Of a DNA stretch of 64,000 nt, positions 41,774 through 53,700 are shown in pieces. The stretch lies in assembly GCF_024506435.1 (NCBI RefSeq), contig NZ_JANIET010000001.1, positions 3,348,001 through 3,412,000 of the forward strand. The letters are read 5' to 3'. Both the position numbers and the translations under genes were made by a program. Numbering within the stretch: position 1 is the stretch's first letter; each line of letters opens with the position of its first letter. The notes under the pieces were generated by a model. The model worked only from the letters and a program-made list of their open reading frames with translations. It was not told where the DNA came from and did not search any database. Source of the stretch: Pantoea trifolii (lineage in GTDB: Bacteria; Pseudomonadota; Gammaproteobacteria; Enterobacterales; Enterobacteriaceae).

Positions 41774-42694
41774 TTAACCTTTATTTGCCGCCTGCACGTG
41801 CAGCATGTCCAGCGCCAGTGTGGCTGCTGCCAGCGAGGTTAGATCGGCGTGATCGTAACCCGGCGCAACTTCTACCAGATCCATGCCGACGATGTTCATG
41901 CCCTGCAAACCGCGAATCAGCTTGGTGGCTTTATCGCTGCTCAGGCCACCAATCACTGGCGTACCGGTGCCCGGTGCATGTGCCGGATCGAGGCAGTCGA
42001 TATCGAAGGTCAGATACACCGGCAGATCGCCAACGGTGCGCTTCACTTCCGCCAGAATGTCATCAACGCTGCGGTCATTGACCTGCGCGGCATCCAGCAC
42101 GTTGAAGCCGAGGCTCTTATCGAATTCGGTACGAATGCCGATCTGCACAGAGTGTTGCGGATCGATCAAACCCTCTTTCGGCGCGGTGAAGAACATGGTG
42201 CCGTGATCGAAGGTTGGGCCATTGGAATAGGTATCGGTATGCGCGTCGAAATGCACCAGCGCCATTTTGCCGAAGTGCTTAGCGTGCGCGCGCAGCAGCG
42301 GCAACGTAACGTAGTGGTCACCGCCAAAAGTCAGCATACGCTTACCGTTTGCCAGCAGTTTCTCGGCATGCGCCTGCAGTTTGTCAGAGAGATCCTGTGA
42401 ATCGCCGAAGGCATAAACCAAATCGCCGCAGTCCACCACGTTCAGACGCTGACGCAGATCGAAGTCCCACGGCCAGCGGCAGCCTTCCCACGCCAGGTTG
42501 GTTGAGATCTGACGAATCGCGCCCGGCCCTAAACGACTGCCCGGACGGCCTGAGGTTGCGGCATCGAAAGGAACACCGGTGATCACCCACTCAGCGTCAC
42601 TCTCGTATGGCTGGAAGTTCAGCGGGAAGCGCATGAAACCGAAGGCGTTAGAAACCAGGGAGTTATCGTACTGATTGCCCAGGGTGTTATACAT
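41774..42694 (-). CDS. speB: Agmatinase
   Basis: Manganese-dependent ureohydrolase converting agmatine to putrescine and urea. It has 306 residues, as in E. coli. The metal-binding motifs of the arginase superfamily are intact: [17 protein letters not shown] and [18 protein letters not shown]. In E. coli speA (arginine decarboxylase) is close by; here the adhesin/T1SS locus follows instead. Only 46 bp separate its start from the T-tract of the upstream bap-operon terminator, so its promoter must be very close. Confidence 0.97.
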   Translation of the reverse strand: MYNTLGNQYDNSLVSNAFGFMRFPLNFQPYESDAEWVITGVPFDAATSGRPGSRLGPGAIRQISTNLAWEGCRWPWDFDLRQRLNVVDCGDLVYAFGDSQDLSDKLQAHAEKLLANGKRMLTFGGDHYVTLPLLRAHAKHFGKMALVHFDAHTDTYSNGPTFDHGTMFFTAPKEGLIDPQHSVQIGIRTEFDKSLGFNVLDAAQVNDRSVDDILAEVKRTVGDLPVYLTFDIDCLDPAHAPGTGTPVIGGLSSDKATKLIRGLQGMNIVGMDLVEVAPGYDHADLTSLAAATLALDMLHVQAANKG

Positions 42695-42740
42695 AATTCG
42701 TCCTCATTAAGGCGGTAATCGTTTCACCAGTTTAGGAGAT

Positions 42741-42787
42741 AAATAAAAAATCCCCTCCGCGTCGTTAGGCCCGACGAGGAAGGGATT
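42741..42787 (-). terminator. Terminator of the adhesin/T1SS operon
   Basis: Large hairpin with arms AATCCC/GGGATT, continued inside by CTCC/GAGG and CGTCG/CGACG. On the minus strand it runs into TTTTTTATTT. It lies 54 bp past the HlyD-type gene stop and separates the operon from speB. Confidence 0.88.
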
Positions 42788-42840
42788 GATTGGCGCGATT
42801 ATCGCGGAGATTTTAGCGCCCTGCAATCGGACAGCATCAA

Positions 42841-44067
42841 TCACCGCTCCCGCATCGCCTCCTTCCCCTTATTAAACGGCTTGATCAGATAATCCATCAC
42901 CGTCTTCTCACCGGTCTTAATATCCACGGTAGAAACCATGCCGGGACTGATGGAGAAGCGCTTACCGGCTTTATTCTGCACATAGTCGTTATCGGTGCGG
43001 ATAAACACGCGGTAGTAGTAAATTTCCGGCTTCACCTCATCCTGAATGGTATCCGGCGAGATGCTCTCCACCACGCCGTTCAGGCCGCCATAAATGGCGT
43101 AGTCATAAGCTGAGATCTTCACTACCGCCCGCTGGCCGGGATGAATAAAGGCGATATCGCGCGGTGACAGGCGTGCCTCAATCAGCAGCCGATCGTTCAT
43201 TGGCACGATGTTCATCAGCTCGCCATTCGGTGGCACCACGCCGCCCACGGTCGAGACTTTGATGTTTTTCACGATGCCGCGCATCGGCGAACGGATGGTT
43301 AATCGCGTCACCGTGTCTTCGCGTCCTCTCACAACTTGCGCCATGCTGTCGGCTTCGGCATTGGCTTTCGCCAGCTCCTCGCGCGCCTGCACGTAATATT
43401 GCGAACGCATATCGGTGAGTTTCAGCTCCAGATCCGATTTATCGCGCTGCAAACGCAGCACTTCCACGCTACTGGCGGCGCCGGTTTTCGCCAGGCGCTG
43501 CGTGATGGCCAGCTCGCGGTTGGCCAGCGCTAGCGACTCTTTAAACTGCGCGGTGGCATCAGTCAGCTGCGCGCGGCGGGTTTTGTACAGCCGCGTTTCT
43601 GAGGCGATCAGATCGGGAAACTTATTCAGCTCCGCCGGGAAACTCAGCGGCTGATCGTTCACTTCCGCATTGAGGCGCGAGGCGGCAGCCAATGCCGCAC
43701 GATAGCGCGCCGCACTTTCCCCGACGTTAGATTCCGATCGCGTGGCATCCAGACGTGCCACCACTTGCCCGGCCTGTACCTGATCGCCTTCATGCACATA
43801 CAGCTCGGTGAGAATGCCGCCTTCCAGCGATTGCAGCACCTGATCGCGCGAACTGGGGATCACTTTACCGGTACCGGTTGAGACTTCATCCAGCACGCCA
43901 AACCATGCCCAAATCACCGTAACGAGGATCAGTGCGGTGCTGATGACGATCAGTCGCACCGCGCCGGTGTAATGGGTTTCGGATCGCAGTTCACCCAGCA
44001 GATCGTCGGAGGAATCCACTTCTGCCGCCGTGACTAAACGCAGTCTTGCCGGTAATTGTTTGATCAT
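42841..44067 (-). CDS. T1SS periplasmic adaptor (HlyD/BapD-type membrane fusion protein)
   Basis: Membrane fusion protein linking the inner-membrane ABC exporter to the TolC-like channel. It has 408 residues: a short cytoplasmic N-terminus, one transmembrane helix (residues ~37-58, RLIVISTALILVTVIWAWFG), then a biotinyl/lipoyl-like half-motif, a long coiled-coil hairpin (residues ~110-260) and a beta-barrel domain ending with the HlyD signature region VFIRTDNDYVQNKAGKRF and SPGMVSTVDIKTGEKTVMDY. Its ATG overlaps the ABC gene stop by 4 bp (ATGA). It is the last gene of the adhesin operon and corresponds to bapD in Salmonella. Confidence 0.92.
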   Translation of the reverse strand: MIKQLPARLRLVTAAEVDSSDDLLGELRSETHYTGAVRLIVISTALILVTVIWAWFGVLDEVSTGTGKVIPSSRDQVLQSLEGGILTELYVHEGDQVQAGQVVARLDATRSESNVGESAARYRAALAAASRLNAEVNDQPLSFPAELNKFPDLIASETRLYKTRRAQLTDATAQFKESLALANRELAITQRLAKTGAASSVEVLRLQRDKSDLELKLTDMRSQYYVQAREELAKANAEADSMAQVVRGREDTVTRLTIRSPMRGIVKNIKVSTVGGVVPPNGELMNIVPMNDRLLIEARLSPRDIAFIHPGQRAVVKISAYDYAIYGGLNGVVESISPDTIQDEVKPEIYYYRVFIRTDNDYVQNKAGKRFSISPGMVSTVDIKTGEKTVMDYLIKPFNKGKEAMRER

Positions 44068-46235
44068 GATTGCGCCTCCGGCGGAATGCCGTTCGCACGC
44101 GGTGCCGGCAAGGCGTTCTCTTTCGGGCTATCCATCACCAGTTGTCCCTCTTTCAACACCAGCACACGATCCACCAACGCGAGGATCGCCGCACGGTGCG
44201 TCGCCACGATCAAGGTGCGGCCGTTGAGCCACTGTCCGAGCCGTTCGATAAACTCTTTCTCGGTATGATCGTCAAGCGCCGCCGTCGGCTCATCCAGCAG
44301 AATAATGTTGGGATCGCGCAGCAGCATGCGCGCCAATAGCAGCGACTGACGCTGACCACCAGAAAGCCCGACGCCGCCTTCCATGATCGGATGATCAAGG
44401 CCGAGCGGCAGACGACGAATGAAATCCGCGCCGCCGCTGACGGTGAGTGCGCCGAAGATGGCATCATCAGTGGCGTGCGCCGCGCCCATGGTGAGATTTT
44501 CTCGCAGCGTGCCGTGGAACAAGCGCGCGTTTTGCGTCAGCAGGCCCACGTTGCGTCGCACATCCGCTACATCTATGTGCGGCAGGCTGAGGTTGTCCAG
44601 CCGCAGTTCACCGCCGACCAAATCGATGCCGCCGATCATCGCCTGCAGCAAGGTTGATTTGCCCGATCCGTTACGTCCCAGCACCGCGATGCGCTCGCCC
44701 GGTTTGATGGTCAGGCTTTTAATGCGCAGCGCGATGTTCAGCGAATCGGTGTAGTAACGGAACATTGCGTCAGTGAATTGGTAGTGACCAAACAGCACCG
44801 GCGTGTGAATGCGCGTTTCATCTTTGCTGTTTTCCACCGGCAAATTCATCAGCGCATCAAGGCTGCCTTTCGCCGCTTTCACCTGTTGCCAGCGCGCCAG
44901 CACGCCGCACAGCGTGGCCATCGGCGCAATCATGCGTGAAGAGAGCAGCGACGCCGCCACAATCGCACCGGTGGTGATGTCGCCGTTGATCACCATCGGC
45001 GCACCGATCACAATCACGCTGGCATACACCAAGCCCTGCACGGTGACGCCCCAGGTAATCAACGAGTGCATCACTTTGCGCATCTCCACGCCGGATTGCG
45101 CGGTAATGCGAATGTAGCTGTTCCACTGTTGCAGGAAGCGATCTTCCGCCTGCATCAGCTTGATATCCTCCAACCCTTGCACGCTCTCCACCAGCACCGC
45201 ATTACGCAGCGTCGACTCTTTCAGGTTTTGCTGCGCCAGCTTCGAAAGCTTTTTCTGGCTCAGTACGCCCGGCAAGATCATCAGCAGCACCGCCACCGGC
45301 GCAATCCACGCCAGCTGCGGCGCGATAATCGCCATCACCAGCATGAACAGCAGGAAGAACGGCATATCGACAATCGCGGTCACTGTGGTTGAGGTGACCA
45401 TTTCGCGGATCGCTTCCAGCTCGCGCAGCTGCGAGATAAAGGTGCCGGTCGAACGCGGCACCGCGCTGTTTCGCAGCCGCAGCGCGTGACCAAATACCCG
45501 ATCGGAGACGCGCATATCGGCGCGCTTGCCCAGCAGATCGGTCACGTGATCGCGCCCGACGCGCAGGATGTAAGTGAACACCACCGAGATGATCACGCCA
45601 ATATACAGCACGTAGAGCGTGGGATAGGACTGCGCCGGAATCACCCGATCGTACACCTGCATCGAGAAGATAATGCCGACCAGCGCCAGCAAGTTGATCA
45701 GGAAGGATCCGAGCATCACGTAGCCGTACGGCCGCAGATCGTGCAGCACCAGACGGCGCAGCCAATCCGGTTTCACCGTGGCGAGATAGCGATCGACGCG
45801 GCTGTCTTTGGCTGCGGTAACCGGACGCAGCGCGGCGGCAAAACGGATTTCCGGCAGCAAGGTTTCCAGCGCAATCGGCGCGGGCTGTTCATCACCCGCG
45901 AAATGCACCCGCACTTCATCATTGCCATCAAACTGGGTGATCACGCCCACCTGACCGTCGGCCAGTTCGATCGCCAGCGGCAAGCGCCAGCTGGTGATCT
46001 CCCACTTGTTCTCTTCATACAGCTGCAACGATAAACCGGCCTGGCGCGCCAGATGGCGCAATGCTTTATCGCGCGACTGTTTGCCCTGCCATTCGGCAGC
46101 AGCCATGATCATACCCGGCGAACAGGGCAAGCGATAATGGGTGGCAATCAGGATGATCGCGGTGGCCCATCCGTGTAAGGGCACGTTTCCCCCGGACGCG
46201 CTGTCGGGCGCGTCGGGGATCTGTAATTGCGTCAT
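44064..46235 (-). CDS. T1SS ABC exporter with degenerate C39-like domain (BapC/LapB-type)
   Basis: ATP-driven inner-membrane exporter of the giant adhesin. It has 723 residues. An N-terminal ~140-residue peptidase-C39-like domain shows no cysteine at the catalytic position; the region reads HGWATAIILIATHYRLPC. It therefore probably recognises substrate without cleaving it. The transmembrane domain covers about 165-450. The ATPase domain has Walker A GRNGSGKST (520-528), signature LSGGQ (624-628), Walker B ILLDE (645-649) and the H-loop VATHRA. Start and stop both overlap the neighbouring genes by 4 bp (ATGA), so the three exporter genes are translationally coupled. Confidence 0.93.
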   Translation of the reverse strand: MTQLQIPDAPDSASGGNVPLHGWATAIILIATHYRLPCSPGMIMAAAEWQGKQSRDKALRHLARQAGLSLQLYEENKWEITSWRLPLAIELADGQVGVITQFDGNDEVRVHFAGDEQPAPIALETLLPEIRFAAALRPVTAAKDSRVDRYLATVKPDWLRRLVLHDLRPYGYVMLGSFLINLLALVGIIFSMQVYDRVIPAQSYPTLYVLYIGVIISVVFTYILRVGRDHVTDLLGKRADMRVSDRVFGHALRLRNSAVPRSTGTFISQLRELEAIREMVTSTTVTAIVDMPFFLLFMLVMAIIAPQLAWIAPVAVLLMILPGVLSQKKLSKLAQQNLKESTLRNAVLVESVQGLEDIKLMQAEDRFLQQWNSYIRITAQSGVEMRKVMHSLITWGVTVQGLVYASVIVIGAPMVINGDITTGAIVAASLLSSRMIAPMATLCGVLARWQQVKAAKGSLDALMNLPVENSKDETRIHTPVLFGHYQFTDAMFRYYTDSLNIALRIKSLTIKPGERIAVLGRNGSGKSTLLQAMIGGIDLVGGELRLDNLSLPHIDVADVRRNVGLLTQNARLFHGTLRENLTMGAAHATDDAIFGALTVSGGADFIRRLPLGLDHPIMEGGVGLSGGQRQSLLLARMLLRDPNIILLDEPTAALDDHTEKEFIERLGQWLNGRTLIVATHRAAILALVDRVLVLKEGQLVMDSPKENALPAPRANGIPPEAQS

Positions 46236-47683
46236 GGCTGGATCTCCACGGACTGGATCCGCTGATTATTCAAGGCAAACGCTGACCGCATATGCCCGGT
46301 GCTGTAGAGGCAATCGAGCTGCAGTGAGCGCAACTGGCTGATGGTTTGCTGGAGTGTAAAACGGGTCTGGAACACTTCCTGCTCGGCGTTGAGTACATCC
46401 AGCAGCGGACGCGTGCCGAGTTGCAGATACTGATCCTGATAGAGCGACTGGGTTTTCTCGCCCAGCGCCTGTTGCCGTCCCATGATCGCCAGGCTGAGCG
46501 ACAGGCTTTGCGATTCGTTTTGCGACTCGCTCAGCTGCTGACGCGCTTTAAGCCGCGCCGAGTTAACCGCGGCATTGGCCGCCTGCAGCGCATTGGCGGC
46601 TGCGTCACGGCTGGCGGTGATGCCGCCGCCCTGATAAAGCGGCATTTCCACTTTCACAAATGCCGAATATTGCGTGCGATCCAGCGTTTCGCTGCCGGAG
46701 TAGTGATTGTTGAGATAATGCGTCACCTGCGGTTCCAGCGAGATGGTCGGCATGTTTTGCGCGTTAGCATTATCGAGTTTGGCCTGTGCCTGATTAGCCT
46801 GCGCCCAGGCGGCCAGCACCGACGGATTGAGCTTGTCATCGGCTTTCGCCACCTGACAGGATTGGGTGAGTTTGGTGGGGAAATCGTCGCTGACTTTTTT
46901 CACCAGCGGCCAGCCAAGATAGGTCGCCAGCGTGGCGCGCCAGCGGTCGAGGTTGGCTTGATACTGCGTTAAGGTGGTTCGCGCACCTTCGATACGCGCA
47001 TCGGTTTGCGTGGCATCCGAAAGCGATGCCGCGCCCTCTTCATTACGCTGGCGCGCCAGATCGCCAATCTTGCTCAGCGCCGTGAGCTGCTGTTGCGCAA
47101 TGATCACCAGTTGCTGATAACCCTGCACTTCCACCAGCGCTGCGGCGGTATCGTGCGCCACAGTATCAATGCTCACCAGCACGTTGGCCTGCTCCTGCGC
47201 CACGCCCGCTTCGGCGGATCGTACTGAACTGCTGACCTTGCCAAAGTCATACAGCATCTGTGAAACCGACAGCACAAACGACGGGCTGAAACCCTTTTCG
47301 CTGTAAGCGTTGCTGTAGCCGTTGTTCATGCCCGCGCTGATTTGCGGATAATATTTGGCTTTCGCCACATCAACCTGATTGGCCTGCTCCAGCATTTTCC
47401 CTACCGCCTGCGCGATATCGGGATGCCACTGAATGGCGCGCTGCACCGCCTGGTTGATGGTCAGAAAATCGGGGACATTAGCGAGGGCGGGTTCCGCCAC
47501 CTCACCGGTTAATGAAGGCAGTTCTTGCTGTTGCGCTAAACCTGCTGAGGTGATTTGCCCCGCGCGGGTTAACGCCTCACTGGCCGCTAAAAGTTGAGAA
47601 CTGTAAAGTAAAGCCATGCCCGCACAGAGAACGCCGAGCTTAAACGAACGGCGAAAAGTTGCGCCTGAGTGCATCAGTTCCAT
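46232..47683 (-). CDS. T1SS outer-membrane channel (TolC/LapE/BapB family)
   Basis: TolC-like outer-membrane efflux protein forming the exit duct. I chose the ATG at 47683 (MELMHSGATFRRSFK; GGTGG upstream), which yields a Sec signal ending near LLYSSQLLAAS and 483 residues. A longer frame to 47734 adds residues before the signal and overlaps the hairpin behind the adhesin gene. The two OEP repeats are visible, with VDVAKAKYYPQISAGM early and YLQLGTRPLLDVLNAEQEVF late, a characteristic pair. It follows the adhesin gene and overlaps the ABC gene. Confidence 0.92.
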   Translation of the reverse strand: MELMHSGATFRRSFKLGVLCAGMALLYSSQLLAASEALTRAGQITSAGLAQQQELPSLTGEVAEPALANVPDFLTINQAVQRAIQWHPDIAQAVGKMLEQANQVDVAKAKYYPQISAGMNNGYSNAYSEKGFSPSFVLSVSQMLYDFGKVSSSVRSAEAGVAQEQANVLVSIDTVAHDTAAALVEVQGYQQLVIIAQQQLTALSKIGDLARQRNEEGAASLSDATQTDARIEGARTTLTQYQANLDRWRATLATYLGWPLVKKVSDDFPTKLTQSCQVAKADDKLNPSVLAAWAQANQAQAKLDNANAQNMPTISLEPQVTHYLNNHYSGSETLDRTQYSAFVKVEMPLYQGGGITASRDAAANALQAANAAVNSARLKARQQLSESQNESQSLSLSLAIMGRQQALGEKTQSLYQDQYLQLGTRPLLDVLNAEQEVFQTRFTLQQTISQLRSLQLDCLYSTGHMRSAFALNNQRIQSVEIQP

Positions 47684-47711
47684 CGATAGTCCACCAGTCA
47701 ATAAAGAGAAA

Positions 47712-47731
47712 GGGGCACATCCCTGTGCCCT
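47712..47731 (-). terminator. Attenuator-like hairpin between adhesin and exporter genes
   Basis: Stem GGGCACA / TGTGCCC (7 bp plus one G-U, 4-nt loop). On the minus strand it runs into CTTTCTCTTT. Placed between the adhesin stop and the TolC-type start, it could lower exporter expression relative to adhesin. Confidence 0.5.
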
Positions 47732-47757
47732 CACTGCATCCCTGCATCACATAGCCA

Positions 47758-50700
47758 TTAGGCCGTGTGGTTTTGGTGCGGTTGTTGCAGCAGTTCCTCC
47801 AGTGAAACGTTCACGCCTTCCAGCGTAATCAGTTGAGTACTGCTGTAACCCGTACCGGTACCATCACGGTCGATCGAGAGCACCGTATTGCCATCTGAAG
47901 TATGGTCCACTTTCACGAAATCATTAATATTACTTGTGGAATCGTTCCAGCCGATAAGCAAGTTACTGACGTCAATTTTGTCGCCTTGTGCAACATTGAA
48001 GTCGGTCCAGGTATCGTGACCGTTACCGCCAGTCGCATCCGCGCTCGCCAGCAAGTGATAAACCAGGGTATCTGCGCCAGCACCGCTGGTGATGGTGTCG
48101 TCGTAGGCACCGCCGGTCAGCGTGTCAGCCCCCGTGGTTCCTGTGATGGTTGGATGCAGCTCGATGGTGAACGACTGCGTGGTGAGGGTGCCATCGCTTG
48201 CCGCCAGGGTGTAACTGAACACCTCTTTATGGGTAATGGATTGTCCATCCACGCCCGCATTCAGTGAGTAGGTGTAGCTACCGTTGGCCGCAATACTCAA
48301 CACACCAAAGTCCCCCGCAACCGACGTATTACCCACGCTGTGAACCGTGGTGATATCACCGTGTTCATTAGTGATACTCAAGGTTCCGGTATGCGTGCCG
48401 GTTGACGAGCCATAGATGCTGCCGCTGGCGTCGTGGTCGCTGGTGTTTTCCGCCACCAGACTGTTAGTCGCCAGCAGCGTGCTGGTTGACGCACCGTTGT
48501 GCAGGTTCACCGTCAGGCTGGCCGAGGTCACCGCGCCGCTGGCATCACGCACCGAATAGGTGAAGGTGTCCGCGGCTGGCAGGGTATCGATGTTCAGGCC
48601 CGCCTTGAGGGCATAGGTATAATTGCCATGAGAATCAATGGTCAGCGTACCGTAGCTGCTATTGATTACCGTGTTACCCGTTGCACTCACCACATTGCCA
48701 GAGACCGTTGTCACCGCCGTTCCGGAAGGTATGATGCCCGCCAGCGAACTGGTGTCGTTCGTCAGCAGGTTGCCCGTGACGGTCGCCGCCACGGTTACCG
48801 CCAGGGTGGTGATATCCGACACCGTTGAAATGGTGGAGGTCGGCAGCAAACTAACGTTAACCGTTGAACCAACTATCACCGCATAGGTGCCGGTACCCAG
48901 GTTGTTATAGGTCACGTTGGCCCCTTTCAGGGTGCCAAGCGATAGCACGGCTCCAAGGTAGTTGGAGGTGATGTTCACCAGCAACCACGTACCGTTGCTT
49001 TGCTGCTCGTAAAGGTTCAATGAGTAGTTGGTCAGCAAGCCAACACTGCTTATTGAGCCGTTCAACGTTACCGTACGCGTATCGTCAGGACCGACGTTGA
49101 AAATATAGGCATTGCCACTGGACAATACGCTCGCCTGCAGCACGTTACCGAGCCCCACAGTAAGCAGCGCGGTGTGCGAGACACTGGTGGTGCCATTATT
49201 AAGGGTGCCAATTTGGGTGGTGTAATCCACTTCATTGACATCATTGGCCGCCACGATACGAATCGCACCGGTCAGTGACGAGCTGGTCGATACGTTGCCC
49301 GCGCGGTCGGTCTGAATCACCGACAGCGACGCTCCGGTGGTCTGCGCCGTGCTCAGGCTCACCGACCACGTACCGCCACTGCTAACCGTCGCCGTACCCA
49401 GCGCGTTACCGCCCGCATCACGTACCGTTACCGTTGCCCCCACTTCACCGCTACCGGTCACCGTGGTACCGATATCGTTGATCGCCAGGCCGCTGACAGC
49501 CGCCGGTGGCACGGTATCAACGTTCACCGTCACCGCCGTGTTACCGGTACTGACGTTACCCGCCGTATCGGTAACCGTTACGCTCAACGGATGCGCGCCG
49601 TTCGCCAGCGCGGTTGGGGTGTAAGTCCAGCTGCCACCCGCACCAACGGTTACCGAGCCAAGCGCGGTGGTGCCATCATAGATAGTGACAATCGCCCCCA
49701 CTTCAGCCGTGCCGTTCAATACCGGCGTGGTGTCACGGGTGTACGCGCCATTGGTCAGCGTCACCGGCGTGCTGCCAGCGTCGTCGGTAATGGTGAGCGT
49801 ACTGGCCGCTGGCGCAATGGTGTCGATGGTCAGCGTGGTTGAGGCATTCGGACTCACGTTGCCCGCCGCATCGGTCGCCGTCACGTTCAGCGTGTGCGTG
49901 CCGTTGCTCAGCGTAGTCGAGACGAAGCTCCAGGTTCCGCCGCTGCCCACCGTAGTGGTGCCGAGCAATGTGGTGCCGTCGTACACGCTGATCCTTGCGC
50001 CGACTTCGCCGTTACCGGTCAACAACGGCGTGCTGTCGTTGGTGATGCCATTGTTCGGGATGGTCACCGCCGTGCTGCCGTTGTTATTGGCGACAACAAG
50101 GTTGGTCACCGCCGCTGGCGGCGTGGTATCGATAATCACCGAGGCCGACGTCGTGCCGCTGACGTTACCGGCAGCATCTGTCACCGTCACGCTCAGTGGA
50201 TGCGTGCCGGTGGTCAATACGCCAGTGGTGAAGGTCCATGCGCCGGTGCCATTGGCAATCGCCGTTCCCAGCAGCGTGCTGCCATCGTAGATGGAGACAC
50301 GGCTGCCCGCTTCCGCCACGCCACTCAAGGTTGGCGTGGTGTCATTGGTGGAACCGCCGCTCGGCACCGTGGTGTTGGCGACGTCGTTGGTGATCACCAG
50401 CGTTGACGCCGCTGGTGCCACGGTATCCACGGTAATGGAAACCGTCGCCGACGCGCTGCTGATGTTACCCGCCGCATCGGTCACGGTGACGCTCAGTGGA
50501 TGCGTACCGTTGCTCAGCGTGGCGGTCGTGAAGCTCCATGCACCCGAACCATTGGCGGTGGTGGATCCAATCACGGTCGACCCGTCGTAGATGGTGACAA
50601 TCGCGTTCGCTTCCGCCGTGCCGCTCAGGGTTGGCCTGGCGTCATCGGTGACTGCACCGTTCGCCAGCGCCCCCTGAATCGAGCCGACATCATCGGTGAT

Positions 50701-53700
50701 CACCAGATTGGTCACCGGATTTGGCGCCACGGTATCAATCGTCAAGGTGGTTGAGGCGTTCGGGCTCACGTTGCCCGCCGCATCGGTTGCCGTGACGTTC
50801 AGGGTGTGCGCACCGTTGCTCAGCGCGGTTGAGATAAAGCTCCATGTGCCGTTGCTGCCCACCGTGGTGGTGCCCAGCAGCGTGGTGCCGTCGTAGACGC
50901 TGATGCGTGCACCAATCTCGCCAGAACCGGTCAACAGCGGCGTATTGTCGTTGGTCACGCCGTTGTTCGGAATGGTCACCGCCGTACTGCCGTTGTTGTT
51001 GGCGGCAACCAGGTTAGTGACAGCCGCTGGCGGCGTGGTATCAATGATTACCGAGGCCGAGGTGCTGCCGCTGACGTTTCCGGCAACGTCTGTCACCGTC
51101 ACGCTCAATGGGTGCGTGCCGGTGGAGAGCACGCCGGTAGTGAAGGTCCACGCGCCCGTACCACTGGCAATCGCCGTTCCCAGCAAGGTGCTGCCATCGT
51201 AGATAGAGACACGACTGCCGGCTTCGGCCACACCGCTCAGGGTTGGCGAGTTGTCATTGGTGGAACCCCCGCTCGGCACCGTGGTGCCGGTGATGTCGTT
51301 GGTGATCACCAGCGTTGACGCCGTTGGTGCCACTGTATCCACGGTGATCGAAACCGTCGCCGATGCGCTGCTGGTATTACCGGCCGCATCTTTGACCGTC
51401 ACGCTCAGCGGATGCACGCCGTTGCTCAGCGTCGCGGTGGTGAAGGTCCATGCGCCGCCCGTTCCGGCTACCACTGAACCCAACACGGTAGTGCCATCGT
51501 AGATGGTGACAATCGCATTGGCTTCTGCCGTACCGCTCAAGGTTGGCGTGGCATCATCGGTCACCGCACCGTTCGCCAGCGGCCCCTGACTTAATCCCAC
51601 ATCATCGTTGATCAACAGGTTAATAACGGGCGCCGGTGCCACGGTATCCACCGTCAGCGTCAGCGTTGCATTCGGGCTAACGTTGCCCGCAGCATCTCTC
51701 GCCGTGACGTTGAAGGTGTGCGCACCCTCCGCCAACGTTGGCGTGGTGAAGCTCCATGCGCCGTTACTGCCGGCGGTGACAGAACCGATAATCGAGTTGC
51801 CATCGCGGATGATCACCTGGCTGCCCGCTTCTGCCGTACCGCTCAGCGCTGGCGTGTTGTCATTGGTGCTGCCGTTATTGGCAATCGCTACCGGCGTGCT
51901 GCCGTTGTTGTTGGCCGCAGCCAGACCGGTTACGGCCACCGGCGCGACGGTATCAATAATCACCGTCGCCGAGGTGCTGCCGCTGACATTACCGGCGGCA
52001 TCTGTGACCGTGACGCTCAGTGGATGCGAACCTTGCGCCAGCTCTGCGGTGGTGAAGGCCCATGCGCCGGTGCCACTGGCAATCGCCGTGCCGAGCAGCG
52101 TGCTGCCATCGTAGATCGACACGCGACTACCGGCTTCCGCCGTACCGCTCAGCGTTGGCGTGCTGTCGTTGGTTGAACCGCCATTCGGCACCGTGGTGCT
52201 GGTGACGTCGTTGGTGATCAACAAGGTTGAGTTGGCTGGTGCCACCGTATCGACATTGACCGTAAAGTTGGTCGCCGCGCTGGTGTTGCCTGCCGCATCG
52301 CGCACCGTCACGCTCAACGGATGCGATCCGTCGCTCAGCGCGGCGGTGGTGAAGCTCCACGCACCGCCCGTTCCGGCCACCACAGAACCCAACACCGTGG
52401 TGCCTTCCGAGATAATCACGATATTGCCGGCGGTTGCGGTACCGGTCAGCGTTGGCGTGTTGTCATCGGTAGAGGCACCGCTGGTGAGCGGTCCTTGTGT
52501 CGCACCCACGTTGTCAGAAACCACCAGATTGGTGACCGGCGTTGGCGCAGCTGTGGTTACGGTGAAACTGATGGACGCATTTGGACTGACGTTACCGGCG
52601 AGGTCGGTAGCCGTCACGTTCAGAGTATGCAAACCATCCGCCAGCGTTGGTGAGGTGAAGCTCCACGCGCCGTTGCTGCCAGCGGTGACAGAGCCGATAA
52701 CATCTGTGCCATCGCGGATCACCACTACGCTGCCCGCTTCCGCCGTGCCGCTCAGCGCTGGCGTGTTGTCGTTGGTGTTGCCTCCTGCAGCAATCGACAC
52801 TGGCGAACTGCCATTGTTGTTGGCTGCCGCCAAACCGCTCACAGCCGTTGGCGCGACGGTATCCACGATCACCGTGGCAGTGCTGGAGGCCACGCTGGTG
52901 TTACCCGCTGCATCGGTCACGCGGACGGTGAGTGGATGGCTGCCTTCGCCCAGTTCCGGTGAAATAAAACTCCATGCGCCGCCTGTTCCGGCAGCAACCG
53001 AACCGAGCAAAGTGGTGCCGTCATAAACGGTAATCACGCTGCCCACTTCCGCCGTGCCGCTCAGGGTTGGCGTGTTGTCGTTGGTCGAACCGCCATTCGG
53101 CACAATCGTGCTGGTGACGTCGTTGGTGACCACCAGCGTCGAAGCGTTTGGCGCCACGGTATCGACCGTGAGATTCACTGCCGCTGAACGTGGTCCAATG
53201 TTCCCCGCCGCATCCGTCACGGTCACGCTCAGCGCATGTCCGCCCTGGCTCAGGGTTGGCGACGTGAAGCTCCATGCGCCGAGGCCATTGGCGGTGGTCG
53301 AGCCGATGACGGTATTGCCATCATAAACAGTGACAATGCCGTTGGCTTCGGTGGTACCGGTAAGCTGCGGTGTGCTGTCGTTCGTCGAGCCATTATTGGC
53401 AATCGGCACTGGCGAACCACCGTTGTTATTGGCGGCGGCCAGGTCAGTGACAGCGACAGGGGCAACGGTATCGATGGTGATCGTAATTGGATCCGATGGC
53501 ACCCCATTGTTACCGGCGGAGTCAGTGACAAGAACCGAAAGCGCATGAGAACCGTCAGGTAATGCCGCTGGCGTATAGGTCCATTGCCCGCCGGCACCGG
53601 CGGTGACACTTCCCAGTTCGGTTGCCCCATCGAAGATTCTGACAATGTTGCCCGCCGTCGTCAGCCCGCTCAACACTGGCGTGCTGTCTTTGGTATTTGC

